From positions 6,634,001 to 6,698,000 of the forward strand of contig CM082579.2 in assembly GCA_040954595.2 (NCBI GenBank): a stretch of 64,000 nt of DNA, read 5' to 3'. The notes under the pieces are model-generated. The model saw only the letters and a program-made list of their open reading frames with translations, made no database searches and had not been told where the DNA came from. The stretch comes from Balanoglossus misakiensis. Taxonomy: Eukaryota > Hemichordata. A program made the translations under genes and the position numbers. Every line of letters begins with the position of its first letter. The first letter of the stretch is position 1. This document shows positions 9,842 to 23,378 of the stretch, in pieces.

Positions 9842-12800
9842 TCATATCTTCCAAACCTGCACTTTCTCAGCAACCACACACCAGTTGGCGTGGTCGTAGT
9901 AACTCTGCAGAACGTACAGGCTCTCCACCTGTTCCTCGATCAAACTGACGAGCTCGCTTTCCTTGAAGACATGGTAGTAACGCTTGAAGGTGGATGGGTC
10001 TTCTGTAGTATCACCTTTGTCTGTCCGAGATTCGGGACCCAGGGCCGTCTGCTGACTATGAGTTGCCACGGCGCCGACCAATCCCCCCTCCTCTGGTTCC
10101 CCGCCGCAGGAGCACAGATCGACTTCTATGCTGTCGCCCGTCGTCCGCCGGCACTGTCTGGCTGTGGACGTCGTCTTCTTGTCGGAGAAGTTTCCTGAGA
10201 GATCGCTTTCGCTGTCCACTGATGAGGTACTGCAGGCGTCTTCGGAAATGACCAGCGATTTCTTGCTGGCGGTGAAACGTCTGGGTCTGAACGTTTCGCC
10301 CTTGGCGACGGCCTGGCTGATCTCGGCGATCGGAGGGGTGGTTCTCCCCGCTCGAAGTCTCAGTAGCTTCGGAGAGAACTTGCTGCTGAAGTTAAGTAGC
10401 CACCCCTCACTCTTGGACTTCTTAAGAGAGATGCTGTCACTATCGGTCGAGTTGTCCGAGCAATCGGAGCATGCGGCTATCTTTGTGTCACTATTCCTGT
10501 GCGGAAGATTCTTGGGGCTTTGCTCCTTGTTATCACAGCAGAAGCTGTGTTTCTTTATCGCTGTCACTGAGCCATCCCTTCCTTCACATTGACGGTTTTT
10601 ATGACGACAGCCGCTACAAACATCTACGTCTTTCAATTTTTCTTTCCTGGTACCATTGCTCAATTTAGTTCTTACTATTTCACACTGCTCTACTGATTTC
10701 TCTGCAAGTCCACTCGATGTCATTTCAGGACTGTTCGTAATAATGGCAAGACCCTTTTCACCAATTTTTCTGTGCTCTGCTTCCACAAGCACCCAGCTGT
10801 CGTCCGCGTTTAGTTCAGCTTGAAGGCTGCTGCCTTCTACACCGTTGCTTTTCTCGCCACTAATGCCGTTGACTAATTTTCTGACTCCACTGATTATCAA
10901 CTCGCCAACCGAGCTGCGTCTCTCAACCACAGCAGGATCACCCCCGTCGGTTTTCACTTCACAGACCCTGCCACTTCTGCACGGTTGGCCCGCACTGAAG
11001 TGCACTGCGACAACACTTTGGGAAGCCTCGAAGCTACCGCTGGAATCGGTTATCGAAATTGCACTATCCACGGTACTTTCACTGGCAGTGCTGCACCGAG
11101 CACCGAGTCCAGTTTTGCCCAGACCGCCGGCGCCTCCCCGAATGTCGACGTTCATATCGCAGAAGCCACTCAGAGCTCCATCTCTTTGGGTAGTCTCGCT
11201 GACATCAATGCAGTCTACCGCAGCTGATTTCTCGTGGTCAGTACCAGGGTCAATGCTAAAATTGGAGCCACTAATGATAATTGCACTTTCAAGGGAAGTT
11301 TCGCTGTCAGTGTTTCCGTTGCATACGTTGTCTCTTTCAATGCTGACAACACTACTCCTGCCACTGGTGATCATCACAGTCCCTTCAGCAGCGTCATTAG
11401 CCCCGTCTTGGAGGCCGCTCTCCGCTCCACTTCCTTCGTTAGGCAAACTGCTGTTGCAGTAGCCGTTCGTAATTGCACCTTTTTGAGGATCGTCGCTACA
11501 GAGGACATCTTCTTCTCCGGTCGTCACCACGGCCAATTCACACCCATTCACGACAGAAACGCCACCGCTCTCAGCAGCCTCATTACCGCTCTTCAAAATC
11601 ACACCACCTCCGCTGAATTCATCACAAGTCTGACTGCATCTGTTGGTCGCCATCCGGCCCTTATCGTCCGTCAGCGAGGTCCACCTCGAAGCGGCTGCCA
11701 TCAGGGACGTTCTCTTCTCCGTCGGATCCTCATCACACTGCTCGATACTTTGCCTGTATCTGTTCACGAGGAGACCACTGTCTGAAGATGATCTCTGAGC
11801 CAGTCCACACTTTTTACAGCGTCCTGTCTCCAGCTTTGAATGTCTTGAAAGCGAGCCATTTTCTTGCGGGATGGTGTTCTGTCGGCACGGCTTGGCTCTT
11901 CTGCTGTTCTTCTCCGACTGCTGATCATCATCGCTGGTGGAGCTGCAGTAACTGGCATTCTCTTTCTTCAAGTCTTGCAGACGTTTGGCTGCACAAAACA
12001 AATACAAAATGTTACTCTAATGGCCACTCTGATGATTCTCCAGTGTGTGAGCATAAACAAACAAGCCCTCATATACTGTACAATGGGTTATTTTCGCGAT
12101 AGGAAATTTTCACTAGAGCTGTAAGTTATATTTCAGTTACCTTTATGTTTGTGATATCGTGGTTGTAAATGCCATGGTACCAGTACATCTTGAGAATCAA
12201 ACTGAAAATGAAAATAAAAAGAGCCATGATTGTTGCAAAATGGAAACATTCAATCAGTATACAGATTTCATTTGTATTTCTTAAATTGTCATAAAAAAAA
12301 CGGATACCGTAGAAACAGCCCACCTTTCTTTGTTTCTGCTCCATTGCCCAGACGTACACCATCAGCTTGCCCCCTGGCCGTAGAATCCGCGCCAACTCCT
12401 TCAGCGCCTGCGCTCTCCTTTCGACCGTGGCGAAGTGGTGGATGACGGCGATGGAGATGACGGCGTCGAAGCAGTTGTCACGGTAGGGAAGCCGTATGTT
12501 GTCACAAACCATGACTTCGTGGCCATTCCCCCCGGCTATCTCAACCAGTTGATCACAACGGTCGGAGCCGATTTTGAAGACGTTACCGTTGATGGGAAGA
12601 TACCTGCCATTGCCACAGCCTAAAGTGAAAGATGAGAAATTGTTTCATAAACCAATGAATGAATGAACAATTTGATGAATTAATACACTGAACACATGCA
12701 CATAAAGCAAACGTTATTAATCAGAGTGCTTAATGGCTTCTATCAATAAAATTTCATATTAATGGAACAATATGTAACACAAACATGTAAGTTGGTGAAT

Positions 12801-15800
12801 AATTTGTCACAGTCTAATTTTTCAGTGGGCACTATCAAATACCTGAACTGCACACACATTGATTGTAAAAACATAATTACATGTGGAAATTATCATGTGC
12901 ATATTGATACACAGTAAATAGACTGAGCTGTGTCTATCCATGCATGCATCTTTGTCTCTAAAGCTGTTTCTCAGACAGGCGTATTATAAGTACATATATG
13001 ATTAACTACATGTACATATCTCAAGGCAAAATCAAACATGTAAGTTTTGACACGAGGGCAATAAAGCACAGTGTACGTGGGTCAACACAATCTAACATAG
13101 CAAGCCAGAGCCTGTCATACTCTGATATACCTTGAAGACATTCTTTTTCCCCAAAGTTGTGACAGATACTTACAAAATGATTACTGTGACCTATATTAAA
13201 TTCTAACATCGTTATAACTGACATCATTATTACCAAAGGGGATTGCACAACCAAGAATGACTGAAGTATTTTTTTGTGTGGGTTGAACTATGGGCTTGGT
13301 ACAGCAACGAGAATAACATTTGATTTGGGTTTGTGCAGTTGGTAATGAATGAAGGCTGAGTAAAATAATCAGCTGAAAGTGGAAAAGCTTCACTAAAAGG
13401 ATATTGAAAAAGCTCAGAAAATTACAAGGGTTGAAATGAGATTGTCAACAAAATGTGAAGTCAATGGATCAACCTGCCCACGATCAATTTAAACGGAAGC
13501 AACTGATCAGTTGCCATGAAAAGACGTCAAGACCAGTGTTATTAAAATGACTGAATGCTTCTGTTAACCGAGAGTGAAGTAGAGAAAAAACAACTACCCC
13601 AATGGAAAATCCATTCAATCGATCTGCGGGATTTACCTCAGGTGATGTGTGGTCCATAGAACACCCATAATATTGTTCAAAAATATATTACCTACGACTT
13701 CCTGGCTCAGCTGGCCTTGTAAATGCCTGGGGCACCAGGTTTCCTCTTTATGGGTTTGGGTAAATATGTTTTGCACAGAAGAAGCAACACAGAAAACAAG
13801 TCTTTCATAATTCACACCAATTTTTTTATCCAAATTTGGTTAAAACTTGGATGCTCTTTGCAAATAATTATCTCTTCTGGAAGGTAGGCAGATTTCTACA
13901 TATGTGCAAATTGATATCTGTTGTGGCTTCAATTTGAAAAATCCTACATCCCACCTAAGCTTTCTGAAGGTCACAGGATTATATTTTTCTTTCAAACCAA
14001 CACTTTGGATTTAGGGGTTTTTGACAGATTTCAAAAGGACCCATTCAATATGTTCGAGAAAATCCCTACATGGAGGATTTTAAAACCTACATTACTAGTA
14101 CATTGTGTACACAGTCAATATGCTGAGCTACATGTATTGCTGCACTCTGTTTAATATCTCCTGGGACACCTCAGTACCCATCCGTGCAAAAGAGAAATGT
14201 TCAGTCAATATTTCCACATTAAGCTTACACAGGGACAGCCAGAATAATGCATGGGTATTACAGTGCAGTGATTTCACAAAGCACTGCTTTAAAAATAAAA
14301 GGTTCTGGACGAGAAACCAAATTCAGGAAATGAGAAAGAAATGCTGTCACCACATTTGACTGTCAGATGAATATATTTAACAGGTACTTCTACACATCTG
14401 GAAGTACTTGGGAGAACAGTGATGACGGCACTTTTCTCATAATTCAAATTTGTAAATTTATCATAAACTATCACATTTATTTGGGGATACCTCAGTTTCT
14501 TGTCCCTGTTACTTTTGTTTTTACAAATGCTCTGGATGTGATGTCACCTCTCCTGCATCTTCCCCCCGCCAAGGTCTTTGCTCTCCGAAAATGGGTATGC
14601 TAGGGAGACTGATGTAGTTGAGCTAACGACCCATGTGAGCAGACGATGCCTCTCCCGCAACCAGTGACTGTGACATGTCTCATGTGTGTCCTTAAGCATC
14701 TTATAAATAACTGATACCCAAATCCAACTCCTTTTTGAAACTTATCAACCCATGCAGAGAACTTGTCCACTCTGAATAACAATTACCTGACAGCAGAACC
14801 ATGTGCTTTATTTCACACTCTTCACACACGAGTCAATGCAAGTCAATTTCATGCCGCAACCATGTATGGCTGAATTCAAATTTAAACTGCATGTCTATTT
14901 TGAGGTGAGGATTTCCTGTCAGTTTAAAAATACATGTTGTGGATGACATTTACAGGTGTCAAAAAATAGCACCGACGACGTTTGACATTTCGGAGTCATA
15001 ACAAAAGCCATACGGTCACACAGGAAGTTAGTACCCTTCATTTCAATAGTAATCTCATAATGTTGGGTCCTTATCTGCTTTCAAATCAATATTTTTCATA
15101 ATTTCTTGAAGTGGCGTCATTAGGTTTGTCTTTTTCCCTTCTCCCACCATGTTAAAATTATTTCTTAATAAACTTACGAGGTGTTGTCGACTTAATGAAT
15201 TTTAACTACACTGTAGGGACTTGCTCGTGTTAATATTAATGTTGGAACATGCATACCAGACTAATTTGAAAACCATGTAGATCATATTATTCTACTGCTA
15301 CAGCAAGTATTTTAAAACTAGAAGTACATACATGTACCCTTCCCCACCCCATGAGGTTTTGCCATGTTAAACTCAGATCAATCACATCAGTATTATCTGG
15401 TAGACAAACAGTAGGATATATATGCACCTGTATCTTAGGAATTTGCATAAATCAATTTGCAAGTCTTGATGGGAAAGTACACAGGACTCTAATGTAATTC
15501 AATGTTATGTATAAGCCATTTGTAAGCTGATCACTTATGCCTGAAAACTTCAGGTAGCTTGAATGAATGAATATCAAGTGTATGAGCTAGGGTGTCTCTC
15601 ATGGTTCATTCTGTATTTTGCACAACGTCTTGCAATCAAGTTGGACCTCGGGGAGTGCATACAACCAGTGCATTTTCTCTTGACACAGGAAATGGGGAGA
15701 AAAGTCTTGTATTGAAATAAAAAAATAAGGGTGAGTCAAGAAAATTCCTTGGGGCAGGCAAGTGAAAAAATTCATCTTTGAATGAAAAATAAATTTTACT

Positions 15801-17387
15801 AAAACTCTGCATTGTCACTTTAAAAAAAGGGCTAAAATATATACTTGCTTGTGAATTGACATTTCAAGTGTTGTGGTATACAGAAACGTGCAGAATTGAT
15901 ATCGTATTGATTAAAAGAGTATTGTATTTGTATGTTATTTATTCCACACATGTATCATGGCAAATTGTGATTGAAGCTATAGGCTGACTGTAACATTGAT
16001 GAACATCTTTGTTTCCATGGCACCCCAATTACCCTCCCTCTTTCCCTGACAAAAGTTCATTGATCGCTATTTCAAGAACGATCACCCCGAATAGGTCACG
16101 ATTAAAAGGCGCATTTAGAGTGGCAAGGACGCACTGGGGTAAATATCAGCCGATGAATGGCTACACACACCTCCAGTAGTAATTGAAGAGCTTTACTACT
16201 CTACACAAAGATGGATCGCATTGCATGTCAGTGCTATTAGTATAGAGACTGGGCTTTCTTGACTGACTCAATCACGGTATTCATTTGCGAGCCGGGCCCG
16301 GCTGGGCAAGGCTGTGTGGGTTTAGCATTCTGACGGCAGCTTTCAGCTGACGCTCTGTAGCCACCGGTAGTTAAGCATTAAGCGGTTACTGGAGAAAAAA
16401 TCCTCGAAAATTGAGATCGATGGGACATTGCAGGTAATTGGCTTTTCAAGGGTATCAATCTATATATGGTAGTGCATAGCAACCAAGTGTTTCACAAGGC
16501 CCCTATTTAACAAGAGGAGTTCAATAAATGAAAACAGAAAATCAGCGAATGTACAGTAGTAACAGGCAATTTTGATTTCAAGTTAATTTGAATAATAAAT
16601 CAATACATAATTCACACAAAGACTATAAATATAATCACAAAAGCAGAAACGTTGAATGCTTTTCATATTTCAAAAAAACTGTATCTTAAATATAGCACTT
16701 ACACTTACAAAGAGAAGTGTTGACAGAATAAAAGTGTTTTTCCCTTGTAGAACTTACTATTCAGAAGATCAAAGCAGAACTTTAATTTAAAAGGCAATTG
16801 GTACAAAGAGATACTGGACAAAGATCCCCCCCCCCAACAGCAAGTCTTTGAGGATGTACATCTCTCTGTACACGAAAATGCTACTTACATGTAAGTAGCT
16901 GTGATGACTGGCGGCAAGTGCAAACAATTCAAGTATGAATGATGTTCTTTGCAAACAACTACCTTGTTGCTACAAGCTTCCATATATATATAATTCTCTA
17001 CTTACATGTATGTACATAAGACATGTATGTGCTTTACTGAAAATGAACGGATTAAATTTAAATAGCACATTCGCTATATGTGTATCTTTAAAATTCACGG
17101 AATAGGCTGTTTGTATAGGAAAGAAAATCCTGAACTTGTTTTTTTTTTCATTCTCATTATAAACAATACATTTATTAAAACAAATAGAAAAAGAAAATCA
17201 CTCTATGAATTTTCCATTATAACTCACCAATGTCAGCCACTAAGCTGCCTGGGTCCAGCTCCAGAAGAAATTGCTTCACCCTTGGCCATGCCTTGTATCT
17301 GGTGTCACTGAAGTGCGGGGCAATCTTCTCATAGACATCATGAACATGGGCCTTCTCCAAGGCGACAGACTTGGCTTGACGATCCAT
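9842..17387 (-). CDS. TRMT9B: Trm9/TRMT9B-type tRNA wobble-uridine methyltransferase (complete)
   Basis: Four coding exons on the minus strand, in order 17387-17228, 12619-12324, 12201-12141 and 11988-9842. They total 2664 nt, encoding 887 aa. The start is the ATG at 17387-17385 (MDRQAKSVALEKAHVHDVYE), matching the family's start. The N-terminal SAM-dependent class I fold shows AWPRVKQFL, motif I VADIGCGNGRYL (residues 51-61), MVCDNIRLPYRD, FDAVISIAVIHHF, LARILRPGGKLMVYVWAMEQ, and the small exon with SQDVLVPWH. The extreme C-terminus KRYYHVFKESEL...LQSYYDHANWCVV matches the conserved end of ALKBH8 and TRMT9B. There is no AlkB or RRM domain upstream, so it is Trm9-like. Yeast Trm9 and ALKBH8 form mcm5U in tRNA with Trm112, and the activity of TRMT9B itself is less certain. 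The roughly 670-residue Ser/Glu/Asp-rich middle makes it about twice the length of human TRMT9B. Confidence 0.95.
12620..17227 (-). other. TRMT9B intron 1 (between coding exons 1 and 2)
   Basis: A 4.6-kb AT-rich, CpG-poor intron that splits the SAM-binding motif I codon for Gly54. The donor is G/GTGAGT at 17227 and the acceptor TTTAG at 12620 (both minus strand). No second gene, RNA gene or clear transposon was seen inside it. Confidence 0.8.
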
Positions 17388-19599
17388 CAATCCAACCCCG
17401 TAGCAACCGCGCACATCTAAACATGCTGACTTTGCATAGGAGTTGACATTTCATCTGTGAATAGGTTCTTCGTTCATCTGGGGTGTACAAATTAAACAAA
17501 GCGCGTGTGATCAGTCAAAGAAGTCAGAGAGCAGACTTCTTAGTGTGACCACAGCGCAGTGTGTTATGAGACATCTCAGCAGTCACATGGGATCGCATAT
17601 ATTTGCATACATAAAGACAAGCAAAATGATTGGTCAACAGTTTGAAACCGTGTTTGAATTGAACGGGCCACAGACTGCATGTAAAAATAGGTACATGTAC
17701 ACATATGCAGCCGGCAAAATTCTACACAGACATCCGTAATTAGTCAGAATTGAGATCTGCTAGGAGACAGCATTATACAAGCTTCTCTTAAACTTCAAAG
17801 GGAGAGCTGCTGAATTTTGTTGACAGAGACTTTACAAGGATGGAACATTATACTGCACTATCATGGAAATACTACATGTATACCGTATCATGGCAAGCAA
17901 GGATTTCAGCCCATTTTATCGTAAGAGGTTCAACTGAGGGACTGTTTAATAAAAGTATCGTTTTTCATCATGTGTTTAATAGATAGCCATGATACAATAC
18001 TACCCAGGTACATGATTGGTTACAGTGTACATCACCCATTATATCTTTTTCTCGGGACTATGAGTCAACCTAGCATGGTACCATGATATTTGCTGAAATG
18101 CTCAAACTTAGCACTTTTATTTGTAACCATCAATATTGGCATCCCCGTGGATATGTGACTGATGTGATACCCAGTGGGCAGGCATGAAACGCATCCTTAT
18201 CCTCCTCAGGACTTTGAGTCACCCTAAAAAACATCTATTTAGAGAAACTCCAGAAATACACGGCTTCAGATTGACTCACCACTGCTGAATGGAACATATG
18301 GAAGCAGGTTACCTGATGGTCAGTCACAATGTATTTTACATGTACATGTACGTACATGTTGATTGTGAAGTCATAAATCTTAAAGTTAAAAACACCCAGA
18401 CTTTTGTCTTCGATTTATAAATTTATAAACGGATCTTGTCGTTTTGACAACATGCCCAGAATATTACAATGCGCTCATTTGATAAAAAGCCTCGAAGAAA
18501 TTAACACTATATCCAAACAGCATATATTCCCCTATGACAAGAGGTGATTAATTGCAAGTTCCTGTTACATCCCTCAGGCAATGCAGAGTATTATACAAGG
18601 ACATCAAAATCAGCTCTCAGAACATCAGTTCTAATTCTATAGATGACACTTCCTTTTCATAAGAAAAGACAAGAGGATTATAATGCATTACTTTTCACAT
18701 ATATCACACCACAAAACAATCATGACAGATATTGATAAACTAACTGTCTTGTATCTCAACGTTAGCGTAATGACCCTGGATGTACATGTACATGTAAACT
18801 GCTAACTAGTGCTACAGCTGACTGTGGAAATGATCAGACTCTTTCAGGATGTGTACATATCATGGGAATAACTATAAATTATGAACCACGAATTATAGCC
18901 TGAGAAAATTACAGGAAGGAAAGCCAGATGTTATTTTTAAGCATTGAAGTGAAATTTACAAAGCACATGTGATAACTGTGAAAGTTCTATCCAAACGCCT
19001 TGAACCCAACAAAGAAATAGAAGTTACCTATGTATAAACCTGTTGGTTTGCTTGTATATTGATTACATGATATTAACAAAATAGACTATTTCATTTCGTA
19101 ACTCCACATTTACATTCCAAAATAAAAGATAATACTGTATGTATAGTAAAATGGCGATCCACCATTAGTGGCAATACTCACTTACTGATGATTATGACTT
19201 GCGATGTCCCAAGAAAGGAATGAATACCTATCCGAATTATATAAATGTGTGCAGAGTAACAGAAGCACCACACACAGACGATATCTTAAGATCATCCAAC
19301 TGTGTAGCATCAATAGGTTAGGTGTAGGCAGTACAAAATGCACACTGGTTGCTCTGAAGAATACTTCTAAGAGTGTATTTGGTACTATCAATAGGCTCAT
19401 GCATGAATGCATGTATTGAACATTCAGCTGCTTGAAAAAGAATGACCCAGGTGAAGGTTTAAGAGTTTGGCCGAGGCCGTGACCACTGCTGCCCCCTTTG
19501 AACAGAAACCCCCCAAAACTAACTACCGGTAAGTACAGTACATCACAACATGTATACATGACAAAAGCTTCTACGGCCATAATGACCTTTCAGCTTTGT

Positions 19600-19899
19600 A
19601 CTTGCCTTCACCCACCAGACAACAATTCATGTGGCCATGTACTGCCAGCCTTGAGATTTCCTTTATCTATGCCAGCCTTAAGACTGAGTTCCTCCTGTAT
19701 CCTACCATCACATGTTCTTCACTCATAAATGATAAATGTCTTCGGCACAATCACACCTAGATGGAATCTGACTACCTATGGTCGCCTCTCCTTCTCTGCA
19801 GCAGCTCCTGTACTTTGCAACTCTTTACCCTTGGACAAACCTCTCCTATATCAGTCAACACTTAAAAAAAACTCCACAAGTCGATCCATGCAAATCTGA
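19600..19899 (+). mobile_element. LINE retrotransposon 3' ORF fragment (CR1/L2/Rex-like)
   Basis: The frame from 19738 to 19899 reads TPRWNLTTYGRLSFSAAAP followed by VLCNSLPLDKPLLYQSTLKK and a stop. This is the characteristic C-terminal end of non-LTR retrotransposon ORF2 (the usual form is TYG.R.FS.AAP..WNSLP). The part upstream of 19738 is more degraded and frame-disrupted. It is a dead 5'-truncated copy, as expected for LINE insertion, in the presumed 5' intron of TRMT9B. Confidence 0.7.
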
Positions 19900-20829
19900 T
19901 TGAATTTGAAAAAAATGAACTATCCAACACTTGAAAACATTACATCGGCAACAATTCTCAAGAGGCTTTACAGATTATGAAAGTAGGGTCAGGAAAACAG
20001 GTTGCATCTGACTGCACGATTATATCTCCCGTGATAGTGTTGTTTGTCACACAGCAATTTTTTTTCAAGATTATCAGCAGAAGTACCTTGTAACCATGGA
20101 AATCTGATCAAATACTTGACACAAACAGAATCTCCTTTTTATATATCTACCTACCAAAGTATTCATAATTCCTCCTGCACATTTTCGGATTACTTTAAAT
20201 ATTTGACAACTGCATAAACTCCTCGCTGGGCTAGTTGTTAAACTACTTCTCTGCAACCTTGGAAGTCAAGTGTGAATAATTTACAATAAACATCTTCAAG
20301 ACCCTTCCACTTGTGGAGGTTTTTATCTCACTTCTGTGTACATGTTCTCGCAATGAAAGTGAGGCAGCACGCACAGCCGAACAGTTAATATTTGCTGGTA
20401 ATTTGATTTTATGCAACAACTGTTCACACTGAATGCTTCCTCGCACACTATTGTAGGATCACTAATCCAACACATGTGGCTTTATTCCTACTGACAGATG
20501 TGCATGCATAGTACACGTACGGTATTAATATAGACATCATTTTATGATTATCATAAAATGATATAGGCTTAAAATATTAACAAAGCCCATGCTATAATAA
20601 ATTATATTTTCTGTTGCAATATGGAAAAGCAGACCTTTACCTGAACCATTTCGAACGGCAAAAGCGCATCAGCAGGGAAATTAACAGGTTACATGCATAC
20701 TGAATATTCCATTATGCAACACAGATGAATTCATATTAAAATTAAGAGCTATGAATAATGAAAAACAAGACAAACTGAATATTACAAACAACAGCGGAAC
20801 ATGTCCCAAAGTCTGAAAAGTCTACATAT

Positions 20830-20981
20830 CAGTGTTCTCCCCAGAACAATTAAAGAGTTTTGGTGCCGCTACCCTTTATTTTGGACAAAACAATAGAAAC
20901 TCATAATCATAACAATTGATTATACTGTTATGCAAATTAGTTGATACTCTATCAGAAATTCCTATGTTGTGGAGAACACTG
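20830..20981. mobile_element. Small inverted-repeat (hAT-like MITE) element
   Basis: Perfect 11-bp terminal inverted repeats: CAGTGTTCTCC at 20830-20840 and its complement at 20971-20981. The element is 152 bp and AT-rich. CAGTG-type ends are typical of hAT transposons. The flanks share only CATAT, so an 8-bp target duplication is not intact. It is non-coding and non-autonomous. Confidence 0.55.
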
Positions 20982-22905
20982 CATATATTTGCAAAACATG
21001 AATACCACACCAATCTGCTTACTTGAAAGTTACTGAGCATTACACTTTATGAATGAGTCTGCATACATGAGTGCACAAATCCTTCACAATTGCAGCAATC
21101 ATAAAGGCATCATCACTGCAACAGCTTATGGAAATTAATTTCTATTAAAGGCAGCCATCACTTGTACTGGTCGGTGTTGGTCCGAGTAGAGGACATTGCC
21201 GTTATTAATAAATGCTTACAATTGAATACCCAACTTTGCCAATACTAATGTGTGAAAAGTGATCCTGCTCTGCTTCAGAAAAACATTTTAAATTTGTTTT
21301 CAAAATGAAAGAATGAACAGTAAAATATTGTACACTCAATTCAAATTATTGGATGTTTTATACTATAGACACCATATTTGATGAGCTTAAAATTGACAAT
21401 TAAATGGATTAATACTTTTCACCCACATGAAGTTCTCAATCTTTTAAGGGGATTAAGTATTCTAAAAAGAGCAATCTCACAGAGACTCAAAGTAATGCAG
21501 ATTCTGGGAACTCTACAAGTACAACTATACTGCTGTGCTGACAATATTTCATGGTTTTTCTGTTATGACCTTGCAGTCACTGCCTGTCCCATTGTATGTG
21601 ATGTAAACAATTAAATGAATATGATAAATGGAGCCACCTACTACACAGCCCAGTTTTTACACTACCTATCAATGGCTATTCTGCAAAAGTACAATGGGAT
21701 TATAAATGGACCATTTAAAGCACAGGAAATTCATTTTTACGGCGACACTAGATTTTTTTTCAATTGTCATTTTTTTTTCTTTTTCGCATGATTTGTCCTA
21801 ACTACTAGATCTGAGAGATTACAATGCTGTAAACATCCACCATACAAGGGTGTGAGATGCACATTAAAAAATCAAAACAGGATAATCTTTCTGTTTACAT
21901 GTTAGACAATGTACTGTACATGTATTGGACATTAAATTTTCATTTTCATTCTACTGGTTGAAAACACTATGACTATGAGTTACTTTACTTTTAATACCCC
22001 TCCCCCCATTTTGTTATGATTATTGATAATCATGGCATATATCGTATATTGTTCTACAAATAAATATAAATATTAAAGTGAAGTATTCATGTGTAGCAAT
22101 TATTAGGCAGAGTTGACACCTGTACTATACATGTCATGATATTAACATGATATATTAATACAAAATAATTTAACCTACCTGTTGATTTTAAAATGTATGA
22201 AGTATTATGCATATTTTTTATTCTAATCTTTATTACCATTGACATAATTACTATTATGAAATTATAATTTGTGTCTTTAATGATAGGTACCAGTAACATA
22301 ATTTTATCACTTTACAATATTTTCAATGGGTGTGAGGGATTAAAACAAATACTTGCGCTTCAGTTATAAACATTTGAATCACCTACTGAGTGGTAGGGAA
22401 AAGTTACAGGTACTGAGTCTGTAAATTACCGTATGTGATCATGACCCACTGTGCAGTGTGCTCACATAACTTCTTTTGTTATTTTATAATCCACAAATGA
22501 CCCTGCAGTTATTATTATTTAGCTAAACTGTACATCATCTGGACAGCACTATGTCGATTTCTAAATCCGATATTAACATCCCCCTGAAAGTGCACTACTG
22601 CAAGGAAAGCGTGCGAAATATTCCCAGAAATGAGATAAAAAAGGGTCTTCTTATGCACTTGTCTAATTTTATCCATGGCAATATTGCCAGGCTACATAAA
22701 CAAGTAAATTGTGCACGCTCGTTCGGATGCGATGCAGACGACAAAAGATGATACTGATAGTGTTACCCGGCCAGGTCAAATTTGTAATAGACAAAGACTG
22801 ATTAAACCAGAATGCACACGTGTGCCGGGTACTAACGACCGGGCCCCCGAAAAAGCGGAAAGCCTTTCTGGGGTGCCACATAATGTGTTGGTTTAACAGG
22901 CCTAC

Positions 22906-22990
22906 CTTTCTTGGAGATCCACAACCCGACGACTCTATCCTTCAGTAGTTCTCATCTCTCCGATGCCGATTACCAGGCCAGGATGAAGAT
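22906..22990 (-). promoter_or_regulatory. Candidate 5' non-coding exon / divergent promoter side of TRMT9B
   Basis: On the minus strand an unspliced stretch ends in AAGAAAG/GTAGGC, a plausible donor at 22905. This lies about 420 bp from the LIAS ATG and transcribes toward TRMT9B. Between it and LIAS is short AT-rich sequence. The exon is inferred from the donor and the head-to-head arrangement only. Confidence 0.3.
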
Positions 22991-23378
22991 GAGGAGTAGA
23001 GCCTAACAACTCAACATTGACTTTTGCAACATCCGCTATTCAAAATGTAATCCCGATGGGTTAATCAATCAAAATAAACATTTCGAGATTTTTAAAAATA
23101 CTTTTTAGCAATTTAAACCCTGCTAACTACAAAAGGTCTTCTTCTAAAGAAAAGCAAGTCAGTATTCTTCCCTCTATAGGTTTACGCGGAATGATATCAT
23201 CGACCGATCAATCAACTTTCGCCTTCTTGCAGGAAAACATCAGATATATGAATATTGTGGTCATTCCCATGTTTTACTAGCGGACAAGCGAAATTGTTCA
23301 CGAATTAAATGAGTTGATCGGTTTCTTTTTATAAATAAACTATTTAATATCGCACTTTTACTCTGCTGTAGTATTCGA

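Larger units (their letters stand above)
17388..22903 (-). other. TRMT9B 5' region, probable non-coding intron
   Basis: About 5.5 kb upstream of the TRMT9B ATG, AT-rich and CpG-poor like the coding introns. It probably separates a 5' untranslated exon near 22.9 kb from coding exon 1. It holds a LINE tail (19600-19899) and a small hAT-like inverted-repeat element (20830-20981). No coding exon was recognised. Confidence 0.45.

Noticed and set aside
9749-11785. Several 70-205 codon plus-strand open frames
   Set aside because: They are antisense shadows of the long CpG-rich TRMT9B last exon, whose frame is supported by conserved motifs and splicing.
17385-17414. An upstream GTG-initiated extension of TRMT9B
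   Set aside because: The conserved family start aligns with the ATG at 17387-17385. The added residues have no counterpart and would need a non-ATG start.
19182-19580. 132-codon minus-strand open frame with hydrophobic segments
   Set aside because: It lies in the presumed TRMT9B 5' intron next to a LINE relic. The hydrophobic look comes from AT-rich antisense codons, and no domain is visible.
20536-20562. 12-bp-arm palindrome ATCATTTTATGA with its complement
   Set aside because: Short AT-rich hairpin of a size expected by chance in AT-rich intron DNA.
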